Positions 36,060 through 46,486 of a DNA stretch of 64,000 bases are shown here, piece after piece. Source of the DNA: Carpediemonas membranifera (Eukaryota > Fornicata); assembly GCA_019828565.1 (NCBI GenBank), contig JAHDYR010000004.1, positions 124,001 through 188,000 of the forward strand, in the 5' to 3' direction. The position numbers and the translations under genes are program-made. The notes beneath the pieces are model-generated. The model was given only the letters and a program-made list of their open reading frames with translations. It did no database searches and had not been told where the DNA came from. Numbering within the stretch: position 1 is the first letter of the stretch; every line of letters starts with the position of its first letter.

Positions 36060-39000
36060 ATATCGATATTCTGCTTCTACAGAATCACACAGTGGTCTAT
36101 CCGTGATAGACGTCTCTTCCCTCACAACGGGGTACGAGATCTGGTTACGGGAAGTCGGTAACGTCAAAAGACCCCGTTCTTTCCCCCACGCATTCACGGC
36201 AAAGACCCTCGAGCTTCTACAAGCCACATGGCGGCCCACCTCCACGTTCCCGACCTTCGAGTCGTTCTGGGACTCCCTTATCCCTGACGTGGTCTCGCAG
36301 GCACAACACGCCAAGCAAGAACCTGACAGACACGCCACGTCGTGCCGCGCAAGATACCGCGCGATCATCGACGCTCTGCAGGACGATCTCTTCTTGCTCT
36401 GTGCTGCAGCCGCCAACACCTATAAGGACAGCCCGCTTCTCGACCCGGCGATGCGCCGGATGCAGGCTGTTTACGACCGCGCCGAGGCCGAGCTGAACGA
36501 TAAGCTCGCCAGCCTCTGCACGGCCAGCCACGACCGCCACGAGGCGGACCCGGATGCGACCCTCACCTTCGCGACGCTAACGAACCCCCTGGACGACAAA
36601 CCGGCCCGATCGGCCGCGGATGTCGCGAGAATCGTCAACTCTCTCCCGTCAGCGGCAACGGCCGCCCCTCCGCCCCCGTGTCCGTGCGTGACCAGCTTCG
36701 CGCCGAGGCCAGGACCATCCTGCCTCACCTGTACCTTACCCTGATGCCAACACTCGACCGCGGTGCACGCCTCAAGGCCATCACAAGCAAGGGCACCCAA
36801 CTGTACGGCCAGAACGCGGCCCACCGCCTTAACACTCTGCGCCTGCAGAAGGCGTGCGACGGGTACAACCCCGTCGTCGAGGCCGATGGCTACCATAAGA
36901 TCCCCGACAGCGCCCTCCGCGCTGCGGTCCGGTCTGTCGCCCTCAAGGGATACGACGACGACGCGATCCCGCTATACGAGGCGCTGATCGAGCGGGATTC
37001 GGACGGCAACTGGCGTCCCGCCCGCGACTGCATAGACGCCCTCTCGACCCTCGAGACCGACCATCTCGGCCAGATCGTCGTCCCCAATGGCGCGAGTCGG
37101 ACCTCCGCCTGTTCGCCGCGGACGACCGCGTTATCTCCGTGGGCAAGATCGCCACCATGTCCATCACACTCCCTGGCATGGATGGCAAAACCGTCACGCT
37201 CGACTGGGACGTCCACATGATCACAGGCACCAGCGACAGGATGCTGATCGGCAAGGACCTCCTCAGGCACATCGGCTACGTCCTCAACGACCGCCTACTG
37301 ATACTCCCGTCCGAGAAGCCGGATGATAAGGACGATCTAGAAGAGCACAACATGATCGACGCCGACGTCTTCGAAGCGGCGTCAACCTCGGACTCGAAGC
37401 ATTCGCTCGCCGTCACGATCCCGGACGACCACGGCACCGAGTTCGCCAACAAGGTCCGAAGCATCGTCGAGGAGTTCGATGAGGTGTTCGACCCGGCTCT
37501 CCCGCCCGAAGGCAGCAAACTACAGCCTCACAAGATCGAACTCACACGCGATTTTTCACCTCAAGTGCCGTCCTCGACAGCTTGTCGGAGAGGCTGGCTC
37601 AGCCGCCCTCTCCGAGATCGAGAAGATGAAGAAGCTCGGCATCATACGAGACAGCCAGTCCGAGCACGCCAGCCGCCACACGATGGCAACCAAGAAGAAC
37701 GGCGAACCCCGCTTCTGCGTCGCATTCAACGATCTTAACGACGCCACGAAGGACGACGCCTTTCCCCTCCCCGATCTGAGGGACCTGCCCCACGAAGCCG
37801 GCGGATGCTCTTACTTTGCATCACTCGATCTCCGGTCCGGATACTGGCGGCAGCTGATGGAGCCGGCCAGCATCCACCTTACCTCGTTCGTAGTCCCCGG
37901 GCACCAATTCGAGTTCCTCAGGGTCCCGTTTGGACTTAAGAACGCCCCCTCCAAGTTTCAACGAGCGATGGAGGCCGTGCTAGATGGCATCCCCGGCCAC
38001 CGGGTCTACGTGGATGACATATTCCTCTACGCACGGACCGAAGAAGGATTCCTCAACACCCTGAGACTCACCCTCCAGAGAGCCAAGGACAACCGCCTGC
38101 GCCTCCGTGCGGACAAATGTACCATCGGCGCCGCCGAAGTGGAGGTCTGCGGATTCATCATCAACAGCTCCGGCCGCTCGGTGAGCCCAGGCCGCGTCGC
38201 CGCGCTGAAGGAGCTGCCCGCCCCCCACCACCGTCACAGAGCTCAGACGCACGATGGGCAAGTTTAACCACCTCGCAAACTACCTCCCGCAACTCAGCTC
38301 AGCCACAGCCCCCCTCAACGCCCTCCTCAAGGGGTCACCCAAGAAGCTAGACAAGCTCCCTTGGACTGAGGAACACGACAAGGCATTCGCGGCTCTGGAA
38401 GGAGCTGTGCACCGACAACAAGGCATTGGCACTACCCAACCCTGACCTGCAAGTGGACACTTGAGACAGACGCGTCCACAATCGCAGCCGGCGGAGTGCT
38501 GTGGCAACACGAGGGCGACACGAAGAAACCCCTCGCGTACTTCTCAAAGACGTTCACAGAGACCCAACGCCGCTGGGCGACGGTCGAGCAAGAGCTCTAC
38601 GCAGTCATATACTGCATCACCCGGCCAGAGTTTAGCCAGATTCTCAAGCTGAAGCCATTCACCGTACTCACAGATCACAAGAACATCGTGTGGATGATTC
38701 GCAAGGCTGAGGAAGGGACGCGCAAGCTCACGCGATGGAGACTCATCCTATCCGAGTACCCCTTCGACATCATGCATATCGCAGGGACAAATAACGTCGT
38801 CGCGGACGCCCTCTCCCGCCCCAGCGGCGCGGCGATCAGCGAAATCGCCAGCAGCACCCACCGCTTCGACATTCAGCAGGCCCACGCTGGAGCCAACGGC
38901 CATGCTTCGATCAAACAAACGATCGCCCATCTCAAGGAAGCCGGCAAGACCTGGTCTTCCATGAACTCAGACGTCGCGGAGCACGTCGCGACTTACCCAG

Positions 39001-40180
39001 TCTGCCAGAAGCTCAAATCCCACCCCATCGCCAAGGCCCAGTGGCATACGACCCAGAAGACCCGCCCATTCGAGGCGGTGCAGATAGACACGCTCGGCCC
39101 GCTTCCAAAGACGAATGGCCTCGCTCACGTGATCGTGTTCACCGACGTCTTCAGCAAGTTCACTGTGCTCAAGCCGGTTGCGTCAACCTCGGCAGAAGAA
39201 GCCGCCGACGCGATGCTCCAGGTGTGGTCGCTCTTCGGCGCACCCAGCCTGATCCAGACAGACCAGGGAAGTCAGTTCAAGAACTCAACCATCGCCGCTC
39301 TCAACAAGAAGATCAGCCTGAACCACAGGTTCTCCACGGCGTACCACCCACAGAGTAACGGCGTTGTCGAGAGAGTCAATGGGACCATCATGCGCAGACT
39401 GCGCGCCCTGCTACTAGACTCAGAAACGACCGACTGGCCCGCACTTATCCCAATCGTGCAACACATTATCAACACTTCGACACACTCGACTACCGGCTTC
39501 ACGCCGTTCGAGCTGCTTTTTCGGACACACGTCCGCGCTCACGGCCCTCCCGGAGTCACGCATCATCAGCGCCGCCAAGGCGACGCAAGACACACCTACC
39601 ATCCAGGCCATTAACGCATTCCACACCGACATACAGGCCATGCACGACGCAGCCCGCGCGAAGATCGCCGCATACGAGCGTCACAAGGCCGCACAAACCC
39701 AACCGGCGGACAACTTCGACTGGAAACTCGAACGCCTAGTGCTCCTGAGATATCCTCACAAGGCCCCATCCAAGATTCTGCCTCCAGTCCGCGGCCCGCT
39801 ACAACTCCTCAGGGAAGGGAAGAGCCCCCAACACATTCGTCCTCCGTGACCTCGTCACCAAGTCCGAGCTGCTCGTCCACCAGGACCGCCTCATTCGCTT
39901 CGACCCAGGCACAGCAGACCTCAAGACACTCGAGCGCATCGCCGCATACGAACAAGACGAACAACAAGTCTCCGCCATCGTCGGCCACCGCGAGCGCAAC
40001 CGACGCCTCGAGCTCCTCGTCCACTGGGAAGGCCTAGAAGACTCCGAGGACTCGTACATTCCGTATAACGCATATTACGACCGCCTCGCCGCCCTGGATG
40101 ACTACCTACGCCTCAACCCAGGTCTCACGCCCCTCTTCGCACGTTACAAGCGGAAGTTCCGGGGCAATGGCCGCCGTTAG
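36052..40180 (+). CDS. Gag-Pol polyprotein of Ty3/gypsy element
   Basis: Gag-like region from MAQYRYSASTESH (36052) to about 36680. Protease-like region about 37080-37320, ending with LIGKDLL, typical of retropepsin tails; the expected DTG site reads PNGAS. Reverse transcriptase about 37620-38200 with FASLDLRSGYWR, FGLKNAPSKFQ and the catalytic YVDD at 38007-38018. RNase H about 38450-38820 (ETDAS, TDHKN, ADALSRP). Integrase about 38900-39560 with catalytic residues in IDTLGP, TDQGSQF and VVERVNG; its zinc finger reads YPVC instead of CxxC. Chromodomain-like LLVHWEGLEDSEDSYIP near 40010-40070; stop TAG at 40178. Several frameshifts occur as written. At the 36665 C-runs the unit 1 and unit 2 errors complement each other, so a single original frame is likely. 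Confidence 0.8.
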
Positions 40181-40208
40181 CTGGCTAGCTTCGCCTTGAG
40201 GAGGGAAG

Positions 40209-40265
40209 TGAGAGCCAGTGCAGTTTATGTAAACAGATCTACCTGCGCAAGCCAACAATGGCACA
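40209..40265 (+). repeat. 3' LTR (57 bp)
   Basis: Identical to the 5' LTR; 28 bp after the pol stop and directly preceded by a purine tract. Confidence 0.85.
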
Positions 40266-40269
40266 AGGC

Positions 40270-40537
40270 TGAGGAGAGGCGCCGGAAAGAAGAGGAGGCT
40301 CGTCGTCTGCGGGAGATCGAGGAACAACTCAAGCGTGAGAAAGAGGAGAAGTCGCGCCGTGAGCTCGAGCGCCAGCAGCGGGAGGCCGAGGAGAGGCGCC
40401 GGAAGGAGGCGGCCATTCAGCAGAGACTGAGGCAGATCGGGCGGTGCCCCGTTGGATTCGAGTGGATCAAGGTCGGCGGCGGGTACCGGTGTGCTGGCGG
40501 CAGCCACTTCGCGAGCGACGCCGAAGTGTTTGTCTGA
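40270..40537 (+). CDS. WD40-triple AAA gene, C-terminal coiled coil and Cys-containing tail
   Basis: Host gene after the retroelement. The coiled coil ([19 protein letters not shown] onward) duplicates the heptads found just before the insertion. A compact tail follows: [20 protein letters not shown], then HF and an acidic end, TGA at 40535-40537. I cannot name this tail domain. The two cysteines and Gly-rich core suggest a small fold. I have a vague memory of similar tails on fungal tandem-AAA proteins, which should be checked. Without the retroelement the whole gene would encode roughly 3,400-3,500 residues. Confidence 0.7.
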
Positions 40538-40773
40538 GTAGTAAAGATTCCAAGCAGGCGATCCCCAGACCGCACGCTCGGCATAGATCGGTAAAGTGAT
40601 TGATGGGCAGACACGCTCTCCCGGGGCCTGTCGCTGGTCTCGTTACTCGCCTCAATGTCGACCTCATCTCATGAGGTGGCATCATCGCGGATTCCATCGA
40701 CTGGGCCAAGTCGCATCCGAAGATGTCGAGAAAGACTGGCGAGGGTAATGGCCGAATGTCAGACCAGTGGTAG

Positions 40774-40849
40774 TTGGCTCAGCATTTACACCCGCCCCGA
40801 CCCATCACCAGTCCTCCTCCGTCACAGGCCCGGGCCGGACCTCCGTCGC
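40774..40849 (+). repeat. Dispersed 3'-flank repeat
   Basis: TTGGCTCAGCATTTACACCC onward; about 76 bp nearly identical to 60407-60482, and about 45 bp shared with 22208 and 51337. It overlaps the 3' end of the RCC1-like gene. Confidence 0.7.
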
Positions 40850-42419
40850 CCGCCTGAACGCGGCCGTCTCTCCCACATCGCCCTCATCGGGGCGGTGACC
40901 ATCTCAGGGCCGACGAGCCCGAGCTCCTCGTGCGTGTTGCGGCCCAGGCCGTACCAGCCGAAGGCTGTGGCCAGCCAGTAGCGGTCGTTCGAGTCTGCCC
41001 GGACGGCCGTGACGACCTCGGGGAAGTCCCACTCGACGTACTCGCTCTCGTTGTGGACGAAGATGCCGTAGGACCCGCTGCCGTCCGCCCGCACGAACAC
41101 CCACAGGAACTCGCTATCGAAGTCGTAGTGCAGGAAGGCGCGGCGCACCTGCCAGGGAAGCGTGACCGGGAACGGCGTGGCGCTCTCCTCCGAGTGGATG
41201 TTAAGGTAGGGGCGAAGCCACGCCCTGACCGAGCCAGCGTAGTGCAGCCCGCGGTCAGTCACGGCGAATGCCGTAAACTGCTCGTGGAACCAAATGCAGT
41301 CGACTGGGAAAGGAAGCCAGGCGAACGTGCGTACGGGTGCAGTGTGGCTGAGCCCGAGCTGGCCGAAGCCGTTGTACCCACAGACAAATGCCTGGGTCCC
41401 ACGGACCAGCGCGGTCTGGCCGAAGCTGCTATACAGGGCAGTGGGCATAAAGTCGACGGGCAGAGCGACAGGGGTGAAGTCCTGGATGAACCGATCGGGC
41501 AGCCCGACCCCGAGGGAGCCGTGAATGTTGCTGCCGCAGGCCACCACGCCCGCAGGGGTGACAATAAAAGCGTGTGTAGCGCTTCCCAGGAGGCTAACGG
41601 CGAGGTCGGCCTCGCGCCAGTGAGGCAGGGTCTGCTCGAACTTCGCGATGCGGGGTGCGGTCTCAAACGTCACGCGGGCAGGGGTGATTCGTGTGTGACC
41701 CACGTCCACAAGCCCGCTGTCGTCTACGGCGTCCCATTTGAACACACCGTGTGCCGTCTCAGCGACCATGCAGTGGAAGACGTGCAGGGCAATGACAGGG
41801 GGCAGGCGTACTCTGGTGAGCGGCTCGGGGTCCAGTGGCTGGGCTCGTTCGTTCTTGGCACAAACCTGCGCGAAGAGTCGGCCAGCGTAGTGGGTGTATT
41901 CAATCGAAGTCAAGCCGCTTTCAGATTCCTCGGTCACACGACCTGCAGTCTTACAGGCCTCATTCCATGTGAAGAAAAGCTTCTTGCAGAGGAACCAGAG
42001 CTCAGGGGCGTTGGGGGCCGAGGGCTGGGCCCATGCCCGCCCCGGCCTGCATTAGTGTAGACCAGATAGTACCCTGGAGGAGGGTGTATATGCGGTCGGG
42101 GAGCTGCTCGTTGGGCTTTAGGGGGATGTTCATGCTCAAAGGTGGATCATTTTGCAAAATTGACATGATTCGATGGATGATCAGTTGAGCGTTTTCGTTA
42201 TTGAAACGCAAGAGTGAGAGAGCATCGGTGAGATGTTCAATAGTCTCGATTTCTTTGGGAAAAAGGCTGTTCTACGCTGATTAGTTCGCCTAAACCAAAT
42301 GCACGATCCAACAGGCGAGGAATATCTCCCGGGATATGCGCAGTAATGCGCTGTGCTTCTTTCAGTATCGTATTCATCTGCCGCAATGTGGTATCGTGCG
42401 CAGGCGTAGTTTTTTGCAT
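40822..42419 (-). CDS. RCC1-like repeat protein
   Basis: Minus-strand gene with a helical N-terminal domain (MQKTTPAHDTTLRQMNTILK onward) followed by RCC1-type beta-propeller repeats: VVACGSNIHGSLGVG, AFVCGYNGFGQLGLS, GWYGLGRNTHEELGLVG. RCC1-like proteins range from Ran exchange factors to scaffold propellers; only the fold can be claimed here. The longest clean frame is 40822-41937 (371 residues). Two single-base homopolymer differences, near 42258 (AAAAA) and 42013 (GGGGG), separate it from the N-terminal frame. Unit 1 has the four-A form at the first site, restoring the frame. I therefore treat 42419 as the start, giving about 530 residues. Fragments of this gene are scattered nearby (43677, 60407). 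Confidence 0.7.
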
Positions 42420-42672
42420 GAATGTTGATCAGGCTCGTGGCAGCAACTGTGCCCGAGTTCTGATCCAAAGAAAAGTGCTCATACTCTTGTATTATCTCTT
42501 GATAACTAGCAGGTCAGCGCTGACAGCGTGTCTCTGTCCCTTCCTTCTCTTCTACTTCTACTTTTTTGAAGTCGACCTACCTCGTTTCTGACTGAACAAG
42601 AATAGATTCACCCGCAAAATGAATGAATCATTCAAAAATCGCCCAATAAACCTCCAGTATACAAACACATCT

Positions 42673-43527
42673 TTACTCGGCGTTCCTGGCCTTAAGCTGG
42701 GCCGCCAGGGAGCTCTGGAGGGCGGCCATCCGCTGGGTCTGGCTGGCACCCGCCGCATCCCGGAGTTCACCCAGGACGTCCTTGGCCTTGCCGAAGTACA
42801 CGGACTGCAGGCTGTTCCGCATCTGGTTCTCCATTGTCTCGACCATCTTGCCCATGTTCACCACGTGGTCGTGCCAGCCAGAGCCTGCCTTGAGGTTGTT
42901 CTCCGCCTGCTGGGTGTAGCTGCCGGCGAGGGTCTTGAGGCCGGTGCCGCTGGCGTTCATGGAGAGAAGCACGGTGGTAGTCAGGCGGTAGGCGAACTTA
43001 TCGCCCTCGGGGACGACCTCGAAGACGTGGATGGAGTCCCACACACCCTGGTCCAGGCCGCGGTGGCCCTCGCCGACCTTGTGGATGAATACGCCCATGG
43101 CAAAGGCCCCGTCCTCGGTGGCGGGGTCCCAGGCGTAGACGGAGCACACGCCGCTCTCGTAGTACAGCTTCGTGAAGGTGGCGAAGATGTCGTTGGCCCT
43201 CAACCTCGAGCTGGCGGAGGTTGTCCGGGGAAGGACGGCGTCCTCGAGCGGAGGCTCGTACTCGTTGGAGAAGGGCGAACGGTAGCTGTCAGCGTCGCGG
43301 TTATAGTCGCAGAGAACGAAATCACGGCCGGTCTTAGCGCACTTCTTCACCTGGAGGGGCTGATCGATGGATGTAAGCCAATCGTCGGTAAGATCCGGGC
43401 AAAGGCTGCACAGATGGCCGACCAGCTCCGGGATTTTTGGTAGGAGCGAGACGGCGAACAAGGTCAAGACCTGCTTCGTACCTGTATAATCGCCATACTG
43501 CGAAACAAACTGCATATCTTCAGTCAT
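42673..43527 (-). CDS. F-actin capping protein subunit beta
   Basis: A 284-residue protein, close to the usual 270-300 for CapZ beta. Family signatures: LCSLCPDLTDDWLTSIDQPL, LCDYNRDADSYRSPFSNEYE, VCSVYAWDPATEDGAFAMGV, WDSIHVFEV, and the C-terminal GKMVETMENQMRNSLQSVYF with FGKAKDVLGELR. It pairs with the alpha subunit to cap barbed ends of actin filaments; alpha is not in this window. Around 43200-43235 the unit 2 sequence has an extra C and a missing G that shift the frame for about a dozen residues. Unit 1 gives the expected PPDNLRQLEVEANDIF. Start MTEDMQFVSQYGDYTG. Confidence 0.92.
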   Translation of the reverse strand: MTEDMQFVSQYGDYTGTKQVLTLFAVSLLPKIPELVGHLCSLCPDLTDDWLTSIDQPLQVKKCAKTGRDFVLCDYNRDADSYRSPFSNEYEPPLEDAVLPRTTSASSRLRANDIFATFTKLYYESGVCSVYAWDPATEDGAFAMGVFIHKVGEGHRGLDQGVWDSIHVFEVVPEGDKFAYRLTTTVLLSMNASGTGLKTLAGSYTQQAENNLKAGSGWHDHVVNMGKMVETMENQMRNSLQSVYFGKAKDVLGELRDAAGASQTQRMAALQSSLAAQLKARNAE

Positions 43528-43676
43528 TGTTCTATGAGGGTCGTTTTTTTGCTATGATGATCATCTGATTTTTCATGAGACAACATAACAAACGTAAATC
43601 CGAGGAAAAAGCCAGAATAAGCGCAAATTGGTTTCTCTTGCTACATTTAAAAGTACTCGGAGCACCCGCTTCCACC

Positions 43677-43748
43677 CGCTCTCGTTGTGGACGAAGATGC
43701 CGTAGGACCCGCCGCCGTCCGCCCGCACGAGCACCCACAGGAACTCAC
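43677..43748 (-). pseudogene. RCC1-like gene fragment
   Basis: About 70 bp that would encode REFLWVLVRADGGGSYGIF and onward, matching the RCC1-like gene at about 41045-41115. It lacks the rest of the gene and sits between two unrelated genes, so it is a relic of duplication. Confidence 0.6.
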
Positions 43749-43807
43749 GGTGGGCGAGATTGCGACTAAGATCATTTACAACGCTACCATATATCACAAC
43801 CTTGCCC

Positions 43808-45804
43808 TCAGTAGTCGAAACCGGTCCTGGTTTTGGGCCGCCGCACCGTCTTCTTGGGCAGCCCAGGCGCTTCCCGTTTCACCCGCGTGGTGCCCGTCCC
43901 GGCGGTCGCAGTGGCCGGGCGACGGGTCGACACGCTCTTCCGGGGCCTGTCGCTGGTGACCGACGGGGCCCGCTGAGACCCTGACGCCGCTCTCCCTCAA
44001 GCTGCTCCCTTGACGAGGTCCCCTGATGAGCGTGGCGAGCTCGCTCATGTTGGGGGCCGTTACAGGGCCGGCGGAGGCCCTCGCCGGCGATGGCTCGGAC
44101 TCGGTCGACTCGTCCAGACTCAGTCTCCCGTAGTCAGAGTCGTATCTGACTCCAGACCTCTTGGATCGCCTCATCGTGGTCAGCTCCTGCTCAAGTGTGC
44201 TGCTCCTGGCTCTGGTGTCATCAAGCACGGCCCCTGAGCTGGATGACCTCCGTCTCCATGGTCTTAGTCGATGCCTTATGCTGCGCATATTCCACCTTGA
44301 GCGCCTCGAGCGCGGCAGAAGCGTCCTTGGCCCTGCTGGCACTCCGTTCCGCCGTCTCATTGGCCCGCTGGACGGTGTCTTCCATCTTCGCCTTCTCCCC
44401 GGCCATCTTATCAACCCGCTCAACCGCCTCCTGCAACTTCTTCTGCAGCTCCAGAACCAGGCTGCCCTGGTCATTCCTACTCCGCTGTAGCTCCGTCCGG
44501 TTCTTATCCGCCTCCGCCCTCGCTGCACTGAGGCTCTTCTCACACTCGTCGAGCTGAGCACGAAGCTGGTCGAGCACGACGGGGTTGGCTGGGTGGACCT
44601 CGGTCTGTCGCCTGAGCCGGTTGTACTCGAGCTCTATGGCCTGCTTGTCGGCCTCGAGTCGGGCTTGAGTCTCCCTCAGTTCAGTGATCGTGTGCTGGGC
44701 CATCGAAATAGATTCATCCCTCGCATCTGAGATACGGCGGGGGATCTCGTCGATCACCGCCTGCATCTCATCGATAGTCTCGCGTGCTTCGAAGTACTTC
44801 TTCTCGATCCGCTGCCGCTCGCTCTGCTCAGCCTCTAGCCGAGCCGATCCTGATGTTTGAGTCGCCCTGACGTCGTCCATCTCAATCCTGGCGTCCCTGA
44901 GCGCTGTGGAGAGCTCCTCTATTCTTGCCGAGTACTTGTTCTTGACTTCGTCAATGGCGTGTTCGCTGCTCAGCTCGGCCTTAGAGAACTGAGCTTCCAT
45001 CTGTCTCACGCGTGTGGCCGCGTCGACCAGGCTCTGGTTCAGCTCCTGGACACGCGCCTCGAGCCCGGGAACCTTGGCTGCCTCGACTTCCAAGCCCTTC
45101 TTCTCCACGACGACACGCTTGAGTTCGGCCCTGTATGACTCCTCCGTCTCGGTCAGGCGGCCGTTGGCGTTTTCAAGCCGAGTCTGGGCGTCTGCGCTGC
45201 TGTGTTGGAGGGCCGTGCGGAGCTCGTCGATCTCCTTGGTGTGCTCCGTCTCGACCGTCCGAGCGCGCTTCTGGAGCATCTCAATAGTGGTAGTAGCGGC
45301 GTGAAGCTCTACCTTCGCTGCATGACAGGCGTTGTGGGCTGCTTCGAGCTCGCCCCTTGAGCTTTCCGATACGGGTGGCGGCGTCCTTTTGGGAGACTTC
45401 AAGCGCGCTTTCGAGTGTGGTGATTCGGCGCTGCGTCTCGCGCTGAAGCTCATCACGGGCCTTCGCTAGCCCATCAACTTGCTGCTGCAACTCGTTCACC
45501 TTTTGAACTCTCGCTGGCCAGCCTGCTCTGAGCAGCGGAAGCCTCGGCGCGGAATTGGGTCGACGACGCCTCTAGGGTTTCCAGATTCTTCTCATTCTCC
45601 TCCCGCTCGCGAGCAAGCTTAGCCTGAACGTCTGCAAGCTCCTTTTTCCTTCTTGGCGAGGCGGTGCTCGAGGGACTCCTGGATCTCGACGTAGAACGTC
45701 TGCTGCTGCTGGAGACGTGCCTGTGTCTTCACCAGCTCTTCGCTGAGATACTTGGCCGTGATCGTTCTCTCAATTTTCTCCTCCGAAGAGAGATCCTGGT
45801 CCAT
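43808..45804 (-). CDS. Long coiled-coil protein
   Basis: About 665 residues. Begins MDQDLSSEEKIERTITAKYL and is almost entirely heptad-rich helix (Glu, Lys, Arg, Ala, Gln, Leu) up to about residue 540. A Ser/Thr/Arg-rich, probably disordered, basic C-terminus ends KKTVRRPKTRTGFDY. No catalytic motif. Likely structural, for example cytoskeletal, centrosomal or golgin-like; this cannot be decided by composition. As written the frame is interrupted near 45357 (CCCC), 45500 and 45645 (T-runs) and about 44225 and 43890. Unit 1 lacks several of these, so the original gene was probably one open frame. Confidence 0.7.
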
Positions 45805-45970
45805 GGTGGATGAAGCCTCGTTGTCTAAAATGAAGTGATCACTAAATCTCGAGGGTCTGAACCCACGTGGCGCAGGTGAGGTGTCTGCGATGGCGTCGCA
45901 TGCAGTGTCTCAACTCAGGTCGGAATTCTTGGATCTGTCTGATCAAATTTTTCCCAAATCTCACTGCTGA

Positions 45971-46411
45971 ATGGTCAAAGCGGCAAAGAAAGAGGCTAAG
46001 GTGCTCCAAACTCCTGTTCTACGAAGCAAAGCTTCGCCGATAAGGAAGAATCCTGGCAGCAAGGGCCCGACAAAGCTTACTCGAAAGAAGATCGCAATAC
46101 AGCTCCTCAGAGAAGAGAATGAAGGCCATACGGACAAAGCAATCATTGAACACAAGAAAACATTGGTCGATACGTTCACTCCTAAGGTCAGAAAGTCGAA
46201 AGTAGGCGCTAACAATCTCGTTCTTCAGAGCGCCACGCCTCTAATTGCCCTTGAGCGAAACGACGAGCCGCCTTCTCCAGTGATGACGCGCACCCCAACA
46301 CTCTCTGCGCTTGTGGGAAAGGCCAACATGCCCGATATTCAGAAGAACGCGTCCCATATTGATGCCATGCGCAAGGCCATCAAGCGAGCGGGCAAGACCG
46401 CCAGCCGGTGA
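45971..46411 (+). CDS. Small basic protein of unknown function
   Basis: A 146-residue frame, identical in the two units. The N-terminus MVKAAKKEAKVLQTPVLRSK is strongly basic. There are several Ser/Thr-Pro sites (TFTPKV, PPSPVMTRTPTL) that could be phosphorylated. No transmembrane segment or known domain. Divergent from the coiled-coil gene with 166 bp between start codons, a likely shared promoter region. Confidence 0.65.
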   Translation: MVKAAKKEAKVLQTPVLRSKASPIRKNPGSKGPTKLTRKKIAIQLLREENEGHTDKAIIEHKKTLVDTFTPKVRKSKVGANNLVLQSATPLIALERNDEPPSPVMTRTPTLSALVGKANMPDIQKNASHIDAMRKAIKRAGKTASR

Positions 46412-46486
46412 GACCCAGGAGCAGGTTATACTGCCCTCGACAGCGTCTATCTTACCATAAACTACACTCCCTGACAGCCGTGTCCG

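Larger units (their letters stand above)
36003..40265 (+). mobile_element. Ty3/gypsy (chromovirus-like) LTR retrotransposon inside the AAA gene
   Basis: A 4263-bp element bounded by identical 57-bp LTRs (TG...CA) and a 4-bp target duplication AGGC (35999-36002 and 40266-40269). Removing the element plus one AGGC rejoins the host reading frame as REAEERRRK. Internal order is Gag, protease-like, reverse transcriptase, RNase H, integrase, chromodomain: the Ty3/gypsy order with a chromovirus-type C-terminus. A purine tract (GAGGAGGGAAG) lies just before the 3' LTR. No TGG-type tRNA primer site follows the 5' LTR. Confidence 0.92.
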
